From: an uncultured Oscillospiraceae bacterium
Lineage (GTDB): Bacteria; Bacillota; Clostridia; Oscillospirales; Acutalibacteraceae
Assembly (NCBI GenBank): GCA_900547095.1
Contig: URFG01000003.1
Span: 62,001-126,000, forward strand
Reading direction: 5' to 3'
Length of the DNA stretch: 64,000 nt
The translations under genes were made by a program, and so were the position numbers. The first letter of the stretch is position 1. Each line of letters opens with the position of its first letter. Shown here one piece after another: positions 1 to 9,035 of the stretch. The notes below the pieces were generated by a model, which ran no database searches, was not told where the DNA came from, and saw only the letters and a program-made list of their open reading frames with translations.

Positions 1-713
1 AATTCCACATCTTTAAAATTTTCACCGAGCAGATTTTTAAGAGGCTCGAGTATTACATTTTCCGTCGCATAGTGGCCTGCGTCAAAAAGAGATATTTCCG
101 CATTTTGAGCGTCAATAAATACATTGTGCTTAACATCGGCTGTCAAAAGCGCGTCAAAATTTTCTTTTATGGCTTCGCTTAGATAATCTCCGCCTGATCC
201 CGAGCAGACGAGTATTCTTTTTAAGTCTGCTTTACCGGGAACATATCTTACAGATGTATCGAGCTTTTGTGAGAGCAGTTTTGCAAAAGACTTTGGAGAT
301 AAGCTGTCGGTTTCGCCCTCACGGAGGGTAAATCCGTCGAAAGCTGTAAAAGGCTTAATATTTTTAAGACCGATTTTTTTGCAAAGCTCGTCGCTTACTC
401 CGCCGTCTGCAATATCCAAGTTCGTGTGGCAGGATATTACGCCTATACCTGATTTAACGCAGCCGAAAACAACGCTTTGTGCGGTAACGCTCTTGATACC
501 GTTAAAAATCACGGGGTGGTGTGTAATAATAAGATCCGCTGATAAAGCTTCCGCTTTTTTAAGCACTTCTTTATTGCAGTCAAGAGCTATAACCGCTTTT
601 TTTACCTGCGCGTTTTTATCTCCTATCAGGATACCCGTGTTGTCAAAATCAAGCGAGGTATCAAAAGGGAAACGGCGATCCAAAAAATCATAAATATCTT
701 GTAACTTTATCAT
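1..713 (-). CDS. Nif3-like dinuclear metal-center protein (YqfO/YbgI family), 3' end outside window
   Basis: This is the last visible gene of the nrdR-gltX-glnS operon and runs off the left edge, so only 237 residues are seen. Starting at the ATG whose codon is at 713-711, the protein begins MIKLQDIYDF. It carries the Nif3 hallmarks in order: a THHP metal-binding motif (residues 64-67), SCHTNLD (94-100), TADVKHN (191-197) and DAGHYATE (211-218). The His, Asp and Glu residues of these motifs bind two metals in this family. The start overlaps the glnS stop by four bases (ATGA), so translation is probably coupled. The family is often annotated as 'GTP cyclohydrolase I type 2', but its substrate is not established. 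The short form without the inserted PII-like domain of B. subtilis YqfO is likely, since the second metal motif arrives by residue 218. Confidence 0.9.
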   Translation of the reverse strand, partial: MIKLQDIYDFLDRRFPFDTSLDFDNTGILIGDKNAQVKKAVIALDCNKEVLKKAEALSADLIITHHPVIFNGIKSVTAQSVVFGCVKSGIGVISCHTNLDIADGGVSDELCKKIGLKNIKPFTAFDGFTLREGETDSLSPKSFAKLLSQKLDTSVRYVPGKADLKRILVCSGSGGDYLSEAIKENFDALLTADVKHNVFIDAQNAEISLFDAGHYATENVILEPLKNLLGENFKDVE

Positions 714-2386
714 TTCTTTTTCACAAACGAGTCCTTAAGGGCAACGGTCCTGTTAAACACGAGATTATTTTCTTTAGAGTCTTTATCAACGCAGAAATAT
801 CCCTGCCTCATAAATTGGAAAGTATCTCCGACCTTTGAACTTAAGAGCGATTTATCGACCTTGCAGTTTTTGATCTCTTTTAAGGAATCTTTATTTAAGT
901 TTTCCGCAAAGGAGGAAACACCCTCTTCATCGCTCGGATTTTCAACATTGAAAAGCCTGTCGTAAAGTCTTACGGTCACATCGGCACAGTCCACGGCGCT
1001 TACCCAATGAAGCGTGCCTTTTACCTTTCTGCCGTCGGGAGAATCTCCGCCTTTGGTTTCGGGATCATAAGTGCAGTGAACTGCGGTGATATTACCGTTT
1101 TCATCCGTTTCGTGAGAAGCATATTTAATATAATAAGCACCTTTTAAGCGGACTTCCTTTTCGGGGCAGAGCCTGAAATACTTTCCGGGAGGATCAAGCA
1201 TAAAGTCGCTTTTTTCAATATATATTTCTTTTGAAAATGTCACGCTGCTTTTGCCTGCAGACGGATCGCTCGGGTTTTTATCGAACTCTATCTTTTCCGT
1301 TTTATTCTCATCATAATTATCTATAATGATCTTAAGCGGATCGATAACAGCCATTGCGCGCTCTGCGTGCTCATTAAGATAATCGCGCACGCAGGATTCG
1401 AGCAGGGCATAATCGATAACGCTGTAGGCTTTGGATACTCCTATTTTATCGACAAACGCTCTGACAGCCTGCGCCGGATAACCTCTTCTTCTCATTCCGC
1501 AAAGAGTGGCCATTCTCGGATCGTCCCATCCTGTTACAAGCTTATCGTTTACAAGCTTCAAGCATTTTCTTTTGCTTGTAAGAGTGTAATTTACATTCAT
1601 TCTTGCAAACTCTATCTGTCTGGGAGGATTTTTGATGTCCGCGGCTTTTAAAACCCAGTCGTAAAGCGGGCGGTGGTTTTCAAATTCAAGAGAGCATAAT
1701 GAATGTGTAACTCCCTCTTTGGCGTCGCTTAAAGGGTGCGCAAAATCATACATCGGATAAACGCACCATTTATCGCCAGTTCTGTGATGGGTGGCTTTAA
1801 GAATTCTGTAAATTACGGGATCTCTCATATTGAGATTCGGAGAAGCCATATCGATTTTTGCTCTTAAAACCATTGAGCCTTCTTCAAATTCGCCTTTTGT
1901 CATTTTAAGGAAAAGCTCTTTGTTTTCTTCTATAGGGCGGTTTCTGTAAGGGCTCTCGATTCCGGGCTCTGTTAAAGTTCCGCGCATTTCACGGATTTTA
2001 TCCGCGCTTGATTCGTCTACAAATGCAAGACCTTTATCTATAAGATAAAGAGCGCAGTCATAAATATAATCAAAGTAATCGGAAGCATAATATACATTGT
2101 CCCAGTCAAACCCGAGCCATTTAATATCTTCCTTTATTGCGTCAACATACTCGACGTCTTCTTTAGTGGGGTTAGTATCGTCAAGCCTTAAATTGCATTT
2201 GCCGTTATACTTCTCCGCAGTGCCGAAATCTATGCAAATAGCTTTTGCGTGGCCGATGTGAAGATAACCGTTCGGCTCGGGCGGAAATCTTGTCTGAATA
2301 TGATCGTAAACCCCGTCTTTCAGATCTTCATCAATAAAATCAAGTATAAAATTAGACGGAAGTTCGTTATTCTTTATTTCTTCCAT
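710..2386 (-). CDS. glnS: glutaminyl-tRNA synthetase
   Basis: Class I aminoacyl-tRNA synthetase that charges tRNA-Gln with glutamine in the cytoplasm. The 558-residue length matches bacterial GlnRS. The catalytic Rossmann domain shows PPEPNGYLHIGHAK with HIGH at residues 43-46, and the KMSKS-loop equivalent TSKRK at 270-274. The C-terminal half is the beta-barrel anticodon-binding region typical of GlnRS and absent from discriminating bacterial GluRS. A good AGGAT Shine-Dalgarno lies just before the ATG. It sits between gltX (13 bases upstream) and nif3 (four-base overlap). Many Firmicutes lack GlnRS and form Gln-tRNA through GatCAB. Its presence here implies a direct route, though whether GatCAB also exists cannot be judged from this window. 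Confidence 0.97.
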   Translation of the reverse strand: MEEIKNNELPSNFILDFIDEDLKDGVYDHIQTRFPPEPNGYLHIGHAKAICIDFGTAEKYNGKCNLRLDDTNPTKEDVEYVDAIKEDIKWLGFDWDNVYYASDYFDYIYDCALYLIDKGLAFVDESSADKIREMRGTLTEPGIESPYRNRPIEENKELFLKMTKGEFEEGSMVLRAKIDMASPNLNMRDPVIYRILKATHHRTGDKWCVYPMYDFAHPLSDAKEGVTHSLCSLEFENHRPLYDWVLKAADIKNPPRQIEFARMNVNYTLTSKRKCLKLVNDKLVTGWDDPRMATLCGMRRRGYPAQAVRAFVDKIGVSKAYSVIDYALLESCVRDYLNEHAERAMAVIDPLKIIIDNYDENKTEKIEFDKNPSDPSAGKSSVTFSKEIYIEKSDFMLDPPGKYFRLCPEKEVRLKGAYYIKYASHETDENGNITAVHCTYDPETKGGDSPDGRKVKGTLHWVSAVDCADVTVRLYDRLFNVENPSDEEGVSSFAENLNKDSLKEIKNCKVDKSLLSSKVGDTFQFMRQGYFCVDKDSKENNLVFNRTVALKDSFVKKK

Positions 2387-2399
2387 AAGTGATCCTTTC

Positions 2400-4055
2400 T
2401 TAAATCCCTTTTATCATTTCATCGATTCTTTCATAGCATTTTTCAGTGCCCAGCACCTGCATAATTGCACAAAGATCGGGAGTGTTTCTCCTGCCTGTGA
2501 CTGCAATTCTGAGTATAGTGCTTAGATCTCCCGCGCTTCCTTTAAAGTTATCGGGATTATTTTTATATTCTTTTGTATCGGAAGCAAAGCCGAGATCGGG
2601 GCAAAGAGATTTTATTTTGTCAAACCATTGCTGTCGGTCGTCGCTCATATTATAAACATCTTTGTAACGGTTTAAAAACAACTTTGCGTCTTCAGGATCG
2701 ATATTTTCGGGAATTTCGAATGACGGCGTAAAAAGTTCGTCAAAAAAATAAGAAAAATAATCCTTGGCGTCAGACCATTTTATAAGGTCTTTTCTCGGCT
2801 TTTTAGCGTCGTCACGGTCGATAGAAAGCATTTTTACCGTATAATCGGGATCGCGGGTCAAAATTTCATAAAATTCCGCGTCGAATTCTTTCGCCCAGAG
2901 AGTAAGTTTTTCGTATACCTCGTTGCTCTTAAGCCGGGATATTCGAGTTTTACTCACATCGTTTAACTTATCGTTATCAAAAAGCGCTCCTGAAACACTC
3001 ATTTTCTTAAGATTGAATTTGAAAGTTCTGTAATCAGCGTCGGGATTTGCTTTGCGCCAATCCTCATAATCTGAAGCGGCGATAGTCATAAGATATTCTA
3101 TCACGCTTTGCGGATCATAGCCCTCAAGCGCAAAATACTTTACTGCCGCTTCCGGGTCTTTTCTTTTTGAAATTTTTCTCTTGGCACCGTTTTCGGACTT
3201 CATAATAGGGGATATATGCCCGTATTTCACAGGCTTAAATCCGAGAAGCTTGAAAAGCTCTATATGCTTAGGCACCGATGATATCCATTCATCTCCGCGG
3301 AGCACGTGAGTCGTTCTCATCAAATGATCGTCGATCGCGTGAGCAAAGTGATAGGTAGGTATACCGTCGGATTTAAGGATAACGAAGTCTTCATCGTTTT
3401 CCGGCATTTCTATTTTGCCCTTTATGCAGTCGTCAAATGTGATTCGGGTTTTTTCGCTGCCCTGCGATTTAACTCTTATAACAAAAGGCTTGCCGAGTTT
3501 AAGCTCGGATTTAACCTCATCTAAAGTTATATTTCTGTGCTTTGCCCACTTTCCGTGGTAACCCGTGCGTATTTTTTTGCTTTCCTGCTCGTGCCTTACC
3601 TCTTCAAGCTCTTCGGGCGTGCAGAAACAGGGGTATGCAATACCTTTTTTGATAAGATCCTTAGCATAAGTTCTGTAAATTTCGGCCCTTTTGCTCTGCT
3701 GATAAGGCCCGTATTTTCCGCTCTCTTCTTCGCCGCTGATAAAGCCTTCGTCAATTTCAATTCCGAAGCGCTTTAATCCGTCGATAATATCGGCAATTCC
3801 GCCCTCTATTTCACGCTTTTTATCGGTGTCTTCGATTCTTGTAAAGAAAACTCCTCCGCTTGCGGTGGCAGTAATTCTGTTTACAAGCGCGGTAAAAAGA
3901 GTGCCTAAATGAAGATATCCTGTGGGGCTCGGCGCCACTCTTGTCACTCTTGCGCCCTCTTTTAAGTCCCTTAAAGGATAAAAATTCTCATAGTACGACG
4001 GCTCTTTATCTATATCGGGCAAAAGCAACTGCGCCATTAATTCGTAATCGTTCAT
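2400..4055 (-). CDS. gltX: glutamyl-tRNA synthetase (long clostridial form)
   Basis: Class I synthetase for glutamate. From the ATG at 4055 the protein has 551 residues, longer than the usual 470-500. About 35 residues precede the catalytic start VTRVAPSPTGYLHLGTL, where HLGT takes the HIGH position. The KMSKS-type signature is KISKRK about 245 residues later, followed by DPE. A possible TTG one codon upstream (4058) is less likely: the GGAG Shine-Dalgarno ends about eight bases before the ATG. The gene follows nrdR closely and the Shine-Dalgarno lies at the nrdR stop. The extended N-terminus and a long C-terminal anticodon region look like the variant gltX found in Oscillospirales; that comparison is from memory of the family. 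Confidence 0.95.
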   Translation of the reverse strand: MNDYELMAQLLLPDIDKEPSYYENFYPLRDLKEGARVTRVAPSPTGYLHLGTLFTALVNRITATASGGVFFTRIEDTDKKREIEGGIADIIDGLKRFGIEIDEGFISGEEESGKYGPYQQSKRAEIYRTYAKDLIKKGIAYPCFCTPEELEEVRHEQESKKIRTGYHGKWAKHRNITLDEVKSELKLGKPFVIRVKSQGSEKTRITFDDCIKGKIEMPENDEDFVILKSDGIPTYHFAHAIDDHLMRTTHVLRGDEWISSVPKHIELFKLLGFKPVKYGHISPIMKSENGAKRKISKRKDPEAAVKYFALEGYDPQSVIEYLMTIAASDYEDWRKANPDADYRTFKFNLKKMSVSGALFDNDKLNDVSKTRISRLKSNEVYEKLTLWAKEFDAEFYEILTRDPDYTVKMLSIDRDDAKKPRKDLIKWSDAKDYFSYFFDELFTPSFEIPENIDPEDAKLFLNRYKDVYNMSDDRQQWFDKIKSLCPDLGFASDTKEYKNNPDNFKGSAGDLSTILRIAVTGRRNTPDLCAIMQVLGTEKCYERIDEMIKGI

Positions 4056-4067
4056 CAAATAATCTCC

Positions 4068-4523
4068 TCAGCTTTTTTCAAGAAGCTTGTTAAGCTCCTC
4101 CATAAAGGTATTTATGTCTTTAAACTGCCTGTAGACCGACGCAAACCTGACATACGCAACCTCGTCGATACCCTTAAGCTTTTCCATAACAAGCTCGCCT
4201 ATTCTGTCGCTGCTGACCTCGCGGTCCATAGAGTTCTGAATAGACTGCTCTATATCGTCTATCGCTTTTTCAAGCGTTTCAAGAGAAACCTGTCTTTTTT
4301 CGCAGGCTCTTATCATACCGTTTAAGAGCTTTTCGCGGTTAAAAGGCTCGCGCGATTTATCTTTTTTAATAACTATTATCGGCAGGCTTTCTATAAGCTC
4401 ATAAGTTGTAAACCGCTTGCCGCATTTTAAGCATTCTCTTCTTCTTCTGATTCTTTCGCCCTCGTCGGTAGGTCTTGAATCGATAACTTTGCTTTCTTCA
4501 AAAGCGCAAAAAGGACATTTCAT
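4068..4523 (-). CDS. nrdR: transcriptional repressor NrdR
   Basis: ATP/dATP-sensing repressor of ribonucleotide reductase genes. The 151-residue length is standard. An N-terminal zinc ribbon is visible with Cys3, Cys6, Cys31 and Cys34 (CPFC and CLKC) and an Arg-rich stretch between them, followed by the ATP-cone domain from about residue 49. The start ATG has a GGGAG Shine-Dalgarno. It leads the operon nrdR-gltX-glnS-nif3 from a strong promoter and is not next to any nrd gene here, so its targets must lie elsewhere. Zinc binding and the NrdR-box mechanism are family knowledge. Confidence 0.97.
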   Translation of the reverse strand: MKCPFCAFEESKVIDSRPTDEGERIRRRRECLKCGKRFTTYELIESLPIIVIKKDKSREPFNREKLLNGMIRACEKRQVSLETLEKAIDDIEQSIQNSMDREVSSDRIGELVMEKLKGIDEVAYVRFASVYRQFKDINTFMEELNKLLEKS

Positions 4524-4553
4524 ACTATTTCTCCCGATATATAAATTAAAATA

Positions 4554-4582
4554 ATTATAACATATTATCTTTTTAATTACAA
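4554..4582 (-). promoter_or_regulatory. sigma-A promoter of nrdR-gltX-glnS-nif3
   Basis: Read on the minus strand: -35 TTGTAA (4582-4577), a 17-nt spacer and -10 TATAAT (4559-4554), preceded by TGT, which gives an extended -10. It lies about 30 bases upstream of the nrdR ATG and is back-to-back with the promoter of the plus-strand peptidase operon. Confidence 0.75.
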
Positions 4583-4607
4583 GATAAATAATCGATAAGA
4601 AAAGGTC

Positions 4608-4637
4608 TTGTTATTAAGATAAGTTTTGTGGTATAAT
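4608..4637 (+). promoter_or_regulatory. sigma-A promoter of the M16 peptidase-lgt-folD operon
   Basis: -35 TTGTTA (4608-4613), an 18-nt spacer and -10 TATAAT (4632-4637) preceded by TGG (extended -10). It lies about 33 bases before the first gene of the operon and is divergent from the nrdR promoter, with about 25 bases between the two -35 elements. Confidence 0.7.
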
Positions 4638-4670
4638 GTACTAAATTGATTTTTCATCGGAGTGATAGAT

Positions 4671-5942
4671 TTGCCTTTAAAATCAAAAAAAATTGCAGAA
4701 AATGCAGACGGAATTTTTATAAGAAGCAATAAGTTCAACACGACCTTGATCTCGTTTAATTTTTATCTTCCTTTAAGCGAGGAAACTGTGGCTGAATATG
4801 CGCTTTTGCCGTTTGTTCTTACAACCTGCGGGAAAAAATATCCCGATTTTTCGGAGCTTAATTTCAAGCTCAGCCGTCTTTACGGCGCAGAGCTGATAGC
4901 TTCAAGCGAAAAGGTCGGCGATCTTCAGCTTTTAAAAATCGGTATTTCGGTTATAAACAACAGATTTACTCTTGATAACGACGATCTTGTCGGCAGTGCG
5001 GCAGATATGCTCGAAAGTCTTATTTTCGAGCCGAAAGCGGAAAATGAAGAGTTTTCATTATCCGATGTTGAAAGAGAAAAGAACAAAGCTGTTCAGCATA
5101 TTTTAGTCGAATTCAGTGAAAAAAGAATTTATGCCAAAAAGCGCCTTATAGAGGAAATGTATAAAAATATGCCTTACGGCGTTCCGAAATGCGGAACTAC
5201 TGAGCAGATAAAGAAAATTACCGGAAAATCGCTTTATAAGGCTTATAAAGAAGTCCTTTCAAAAGCATATATAAGAGTTAATGTTATCTCTGATAATCTT
5301 CCCTTAACACTTTTCTCGGAAATCGGTGAAAAATTATCCTTATTTAACCGTGAGAATAAAGCGGATATCACAGGCAATATAAATCTTGATCCCGCTTTAA
5401 AGCCTGTCAGAATCGACGAAAAAGAGGATGTAACGCAGTGCAAGCTTGCAATGGGATTTACAAGCGAGCTTAAAGGCTCCGATAAAGACACGGCGGCTTT
5501 AATGCTTGCCTGCGATATTTTCGGCGGCGGCCCTTATTCAAAGCTTTTTTCAAATGTCAGAGAAAAAATGAGCCTTTGCTATTACTGCGCCGCAAGGTGT
5601 GTTAAAATAAAAGGACTTGTAACGGTGGAAAGCGGAGTCGAGCTTGAAAATATCGAAAAAACCGAATCTGCCGTTTTAGCCGAGCTTGAAAAGCTGCAAA
5701 GCGGTGAGATAACCAATTTTGAATTTGAATCTTCAAAGAAAAGCTGCGTTGATTCGCTCAAATCGTTCAGCGACGGTCAAGGTCTGCTCGATACCTGGTA
5801 TTCGCTTAAAATTTTTGAAAGCGAGCCTTTGGATCCCGAAAGCCTTGCAGAGCTTTTAAAGCAAGTAACTAAAGAAGAGATAATTGAGGCGGCAAAGGGA
5901 ATTAAACTGCACACGGTATTCCGTTTGTTACCTAAATCCTGA
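4671..5942 (+). CDS. M16 family peptidase-like protein, inactive-type subunit (YmfF-like)
   Basis: About 423 residues with the two-repeat insulinase/mitochondrial-processing-peptidase fold. The zinc motif HxxEH is missing at the expected place near residue 50, where the sequence reads ALLPFVLTTCGKK. It therefore resembles the catalytically dead partner, like B. subtilis YmfF next to YmfH. I place the start at TTG 4671 because the GGAG Shine-Dalgarno (4659-4662) is eight bases upstream; the GTG at 4662 overlaps that Shine-Dalgarno. The active-type partner follows after 12 bases, suggesting a two-chain protease or chaperone of unknown substrate. There is no signal peptide, so it is probably cytoplasmic. 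Confidence 0.88.
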   Translation: MPLKSKKIAENADGIFIRSNKFNTTLISFNFYLPLSEETVAEYALLPFVLTTCGKKYPDFSELNFKLSRLYGAELIASSEKVGDLQLLKIGISVINNRFTLDNDDLVGSAADMLESLIFEPKAENEEFSLSDVEREKNKAVQHILVEFSEKRIYAKKRLIEEMYKNMPYGVPKCGTTEQIKKITGKSLYKAYKEVLSKAYIRVNVISDNLPLTLFSEIGEKLSLFNRENKADITGNINLDPALKPVRIDEKEDVTQCKLAMGFTSELKGSDKDTAALMLACDIFGGGPYSKLFSNVREKMSLCYYCAARCVKIKGLVTVESGVELENIEKTESAVLAELEKLQSGEITNFEFESSKKSCVDSLKSFSDGQGLLDTWYSLKIFESEPLDPESLAELLKQVTKEEIIEAAKGIKLHTVFRLLPKS

Positions 5943-5954
5943 AAGGAAATTGCT

Positions 5955-7244
5955 ATGAAAAAAGAATATTTTGAGGGACCTTTAGGCGAGAGCTATACAA
6001 AAGCTGTCCATAGTTCGGGTCTTGAGATCTACATTATGGAAAAGCCGCAGTTTTCGTCTTGCTATGCGATATTCGGAACTAAATACGGCTCTATAGATAC
6101 GGAATTTTCCGTTGACGGTAAGGATACGGTGAGAGTTCCCGAGGGAATAGCGCACTTTCTTGAGCATAAGCTCTTTGAGAGCGAAGACGGCGACGCTTTT
6201 AACAAATATGCTCTTACCGGCGCTTCCGCCAATGCTTACACTTCTTTTGACAGAACCTGTTACCTTTTTTCCTGCAGTGATAAATTTTATGAAAATCTCG
6301 ATATCCTTTTAAATTTTGTTCAGTCGCCTTATTTCACCGAGGCAACCGTATCAAAAGAGCAGGGAATTATCGCGCAGGAAATAAAAATGTATGACGACAG
6401 CCCCTCCTGGCGAGTAATGTTCAATATGCTTAAAACGATGTTTAAAAAGCACCCTGTGAGCATTGATATCGCGGGAACGGTGGAGTCCATAGCCGAGATA
6501 GACGCAGGTCTTCTTTATAAATGCTATGAAACATTTTATAATCCTTCAAATATGTTTATCTGTATTGCAGGTAACGTTGATACAAACGCAGTTTTAAAAG
6601 AGATAGAAAAGAAAATCATTTTAAAGCCTGCTCTGACTATTAAAAAAGGCAATTTTACAGACGGCGAAAAGGTAGAAAAGCATTTTGTTTCTCAGAAATT
6701 ATCGGTATCGATTCCTATGTTCTGCTTAGGCTTCAAGCAAAGTATTACCACCGCTTTTCAGAGCCTGAAAACAAAGGTGTGCCTTTCATTGCTCCTTGAA
6801 ATGATATGCGGCGACAGCTCTCCGCTTTATGCCGAGCTCATAAGAAAAGGACTTATAAACGATGAGTTCGGAAGCGAATATTTCACAGGCAACGGTTATG
6901 CGGCGCTTATTTTTGAGGGAGAGTCGTCAGATCCTAAAAGAGTGAGCGAGGAAATAAAGGGCGAAATAAACAGAATAAAGAAAAACGGAATTGATAAAAA
7001 GCTCTTTGCAGCAGTTAAAAACTCGGCTTACGGCGACGCCGTAAGGTCTTTCCAAAGCACGGAGGGAATTGTAATGCAGTTTGTAAACGGCGCGGTATCT
7101 GGTTACAATATATTTGACGAGATAAAGTATATAAAATCCGTTTCTTCGGAAGACCTTTTAAGGTGCTTAAACGAATTTGATGTTACAAACAGGGTTTTAT
7201 CGGTTATCGATCCTGTAAATCAAATAGGGGAGGAAAATCTCTGA
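5955..7244 (+). CDS. M16 family zinc metallopeptidase (YmfH-like)
   Basis: 429 residues. The inverted zinc motif HFLEH is at residues 67-71, and the third ligand Glu is at about 142 in QGIIAQEIKMYDD, as in active M16 enzymes. An Arg/Tyr region in the C-terminal half fits the family's substrate-binding half. It is probably cytoplasmic. Its partner upstream lacks the motif, so the two likely form a heterodimer in which this chain carries catalysis. The stop overlaps the start of lgt (TGATG), implying coupling. In B. subtilis the ymfF/ymfH pair is likewise adjacent to other genes of unclear relation, and the substrate is unknown. Confidence 0.93.
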   Translation: MKKEYFEGPLGESYTKAVHSSGLEIYIMEKPQFSSCYAIFGTKYGSIDTEFSVDGKDTVRVPEGIAHFLEHKLFESEDGDAFNKYALTGASANAYTSFDRTCYLFSCSDKFYENLDILLNFVQSPYFTEATVSKEQGIIAQEIKMYDDSPSWRVMFNMLKTMFKKHPVSIDIAGTVESIAEIDAGLLYKCYETFYNPSNMFICIAGNVDTNAVLKEIEKKIILKPALTIKKGNFTDGEKVEKHFVSQKLSVSIPMFCLGFKQSITTAFQSLKTKVCLSLLLEMICGDSSPLYAELIRKGLINDEFGSEYFTGNGYAALIFEGESSDPKRVSEEIKGEINRIKKNGIDKKLFAAVKNSAYGDAVRSFQSTEGIVMQFVNGAVSGYNIFDEIKYIKSVSSEDLLRCLNEFDVTNRVLSVIDPVNQIGEENL

Positions 7245-8185
7245 TGACGCAGAATGTTACCATTTTCGGAATTCACTTAAAGCTTGATCCTATCGCATTT
7301 ACCCTGCCGATAGGGAAAAACGGCTGGGATATATATTGGTACGGCATTATAATCGCCGCGGGATTTCTTTTGGCGATTATTTACGCTTATAAAAATGCGG
7401 ACAGATTTAATATAAATATCGACAGAATGCTTGATGTTATTCTGGTCACCACACCTGTCGCTATTCTTTGCGCAAGAACATACTATCTTATTTTTGACGG
7501 AGAAAAGCTAGAATCTTTTTCCGATTTCTTCGGATTCGGCAATTCCGGGTTTACAGGGCTTGCGATTTACGGCGGTGTTATAGGCGCTTTCGGCTGCGGA
7601 ATGCTTATGTGCAAATTAAGAAAAGTTAAAGTGCTTGATATGTTCGATCTAGCCGCAATAGGATTTTTGATAGGTCAGGGAATAGGCCGTTGGGGTAACT
7701 TTATAAATCAGGAAGCTTTCGGCGGACCTACGGGCAGCTCCTTTTTCGGAATGACGAGCGAAAATGTTGTAAGGGATTTTGCTATGAAAGGTTATGATCC
7801 CACGGCTCTCGCGCATCCGTGCTTTTTATACGAGTCTATTTGGTGTATCGCGGGATTTTTCGTTCTTAATCATTTTTCAAAGAAAAGAAAATATTCAGGC
7901 CAGATAATTCTGATGTACTGCGCGTGGTATGGCTTCGGAAGAGGTTTTATCGAGCTTTTAAGAACCGACAGCTTAATGCTCGGCCCCTTAAAGGTATCAA
8001 GTCTGTTATCAATCCTTATCTGTATCGGCTCGGTTATAGTTATGATCTGCCTGCATAAGAGAGCAAAAGTTAAAGCTGCAAACGCCGAATATGAAAGCGT
8101 TTTCGAAGAAGATAACATAAATAAAAACATAGAAATAACAGAAAATATAACCAAAGAGGATGAGGGAAATGGCTCAGATACTTGA
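7244..8185 (+). CDS. lgt: prolipoprotein diacylglyceryl transferase
   Basis: Transfers diacylglycerol from phosphatidylglycerol to the lipobox cysteine of prolipoproteins at the membrane. The 313-residue protein has about seven hydrophobic helices and the Lgt signature GRWGNFINQEAFG near residues 145-157, plus the first-helix pattern with WYG. A charged C-terminal tail of about 35 residues extends beyond the core. The start ATG overlaps the upstream stop and has a GGGGAGG Shine-Dalgarno. The operon also encodes a putative lipoprotein at 9032, a plausible substrate, and two further lipoproteins are in the window. Confidence 0.97.
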   Translation: MTQNVTIFGIHLKLDPIAFTLPIGKNGWDIYWYGIIIAAGFLLAIIYAYKNADRFNINIDRMLDVILVTTPVAILCARTYYLIFDGEKLESFSDFFGFGNSGFTGLAIYGGVIGAFGCGMLMCKLRKVKVLDMFDLAAIGFLIGQGIGRWGNFINQEAFGGPTGSSFFGMTSENVVRDFAMKGYDPTALAHPCFLYESIWCIAGFFVLNHFSKKRKYSGQIILMYCAWYGFGRGFIELLRTDSLMLGPLKVSSLLSILICIGSVIVMICLHKRAKVKAANAEYESVFEEDNINKNIEITENITKEDEGNGSDT

Positions 8186-9035
8186 CGGTAAAGCAGTAGC
8201 GGCGGCAGTAAAAGCCGAAGTGAAAGAAAAGGTAAATGAATTAAATAAAAAAGGGATAGAAGTTTGCCTTGCGGTCATTCTTGTGGGCGATGATCCCGCT
8301 TCTGAAATTTATGTTTCAAATAAGAAAAAGACTTGCGAGGCGCTCGGAATAATATCTAAGGAATTTATTTTAAGCTCTGATACAAAAGAGGAAGAACTCA
8401 TAGAGCTTATAAATAAACTGAACGCCGATAAATCGGTTAACGGAATTTTGTGTCAGCTGCCTTTGCCTAAAGGGATAAATGAAAAAAATGTTTTAAATTC
8501 TATTTCTCCTCTAAAGGATGTTGACGCTTTTCATCCCGTAAATGTCGGCAAAATTATGATAGGCGAGTATGATTTTGTTCCCTGCACGCCTGCGGGAATT
8601 ATGGAGATACTTAAATTCTATAATATTGATCCGAGCGGAAAAGACTGTGTTGTGATCGGAAGATCGAATATAGTGGGAAAACCTATGGCAATGCTCCTTT
8701 TACATAAAAACGGGACTGTTACCGTATGTCATTCAAAAACCGCCGATCTTAAAATTAAATGCAAGAGCGCGGATATTTTGGTAAGCGCTGTAGGAATTGC
8801 GGGATTTGTAGCAGCCGATATGGTAAAGGAAAACGCGGTAGTAATAGATGTCGGAATGAACAGAAAAGACGGCGTGCTTTGCGGTGATGTTGATTTTGAA
8901 AAAGTAAGTAAAAAAGCGGGCTATATTACTCCTGTCCCGGGAGGAGTAGGACCGATGACTATCGCTATGCTTATGAAAAACACCTTAACTGCAGCCTACA
9001 AGCAAAACGGTATAAAGCCTTCGGAGGGAAAATGA
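8169..9035 (+). CDS. folD: bifunctional methylenetetrahydrofolate dehydrogenase / methenyltetrahydrofolate cyclohydrolase
   Basis: Interconverts 5,10-methylene-THF, methenyl-THF and 10-formyl-THF. About 288 residues from ATG 8169, which has GAGG nine bases upstream; an ATG at 8160 is too close to any Shine-Dalgarno. The YVSNKKKTCEALGI segment contains the catalytic Lys region, followed by LCQLPLPKG. The NADP-binding VVIGRSNIVGKPMA and the C-terminal TPVPGGVGPMT are the two PROSITE-type FolD signatures. It overlaps the end of lgt in another frame and its stop overlaps the next gene (ATGA). Confidence 0.97.
   Translation: MAQILDGKAVAAAVKAEVKEKVNELNKKGIEVCLAVILVGDDPASEIYVSNKKKTCEALGIISKEFILSSDTKEEELIELINKLNADKSVNGILCQLPLPKGINEKNVLNSISPLKDVDAFHPVNVGKIMIGEYDFVPCTPAGIMEILKFYNIDPSGKDCVVIGRSNIVGKPMAMLLLHKNGTVTVCHSKTADLKIKCKSADILVSAVGIAGFVAADMVKENAVVIDVGMNRKDGVLCGDVDFEKVSKKAGYITPVPGGVGPMTIAMLMKNTLTAAYKQNGIKPSEGK

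Noticed and set aside
8160..8168. folD start at ATG 8160
   Set aside because: No Shine-Dalgarno at usable distance; ATG 8169 has GAGG nine bases upstream and gives the standard N-terminus.
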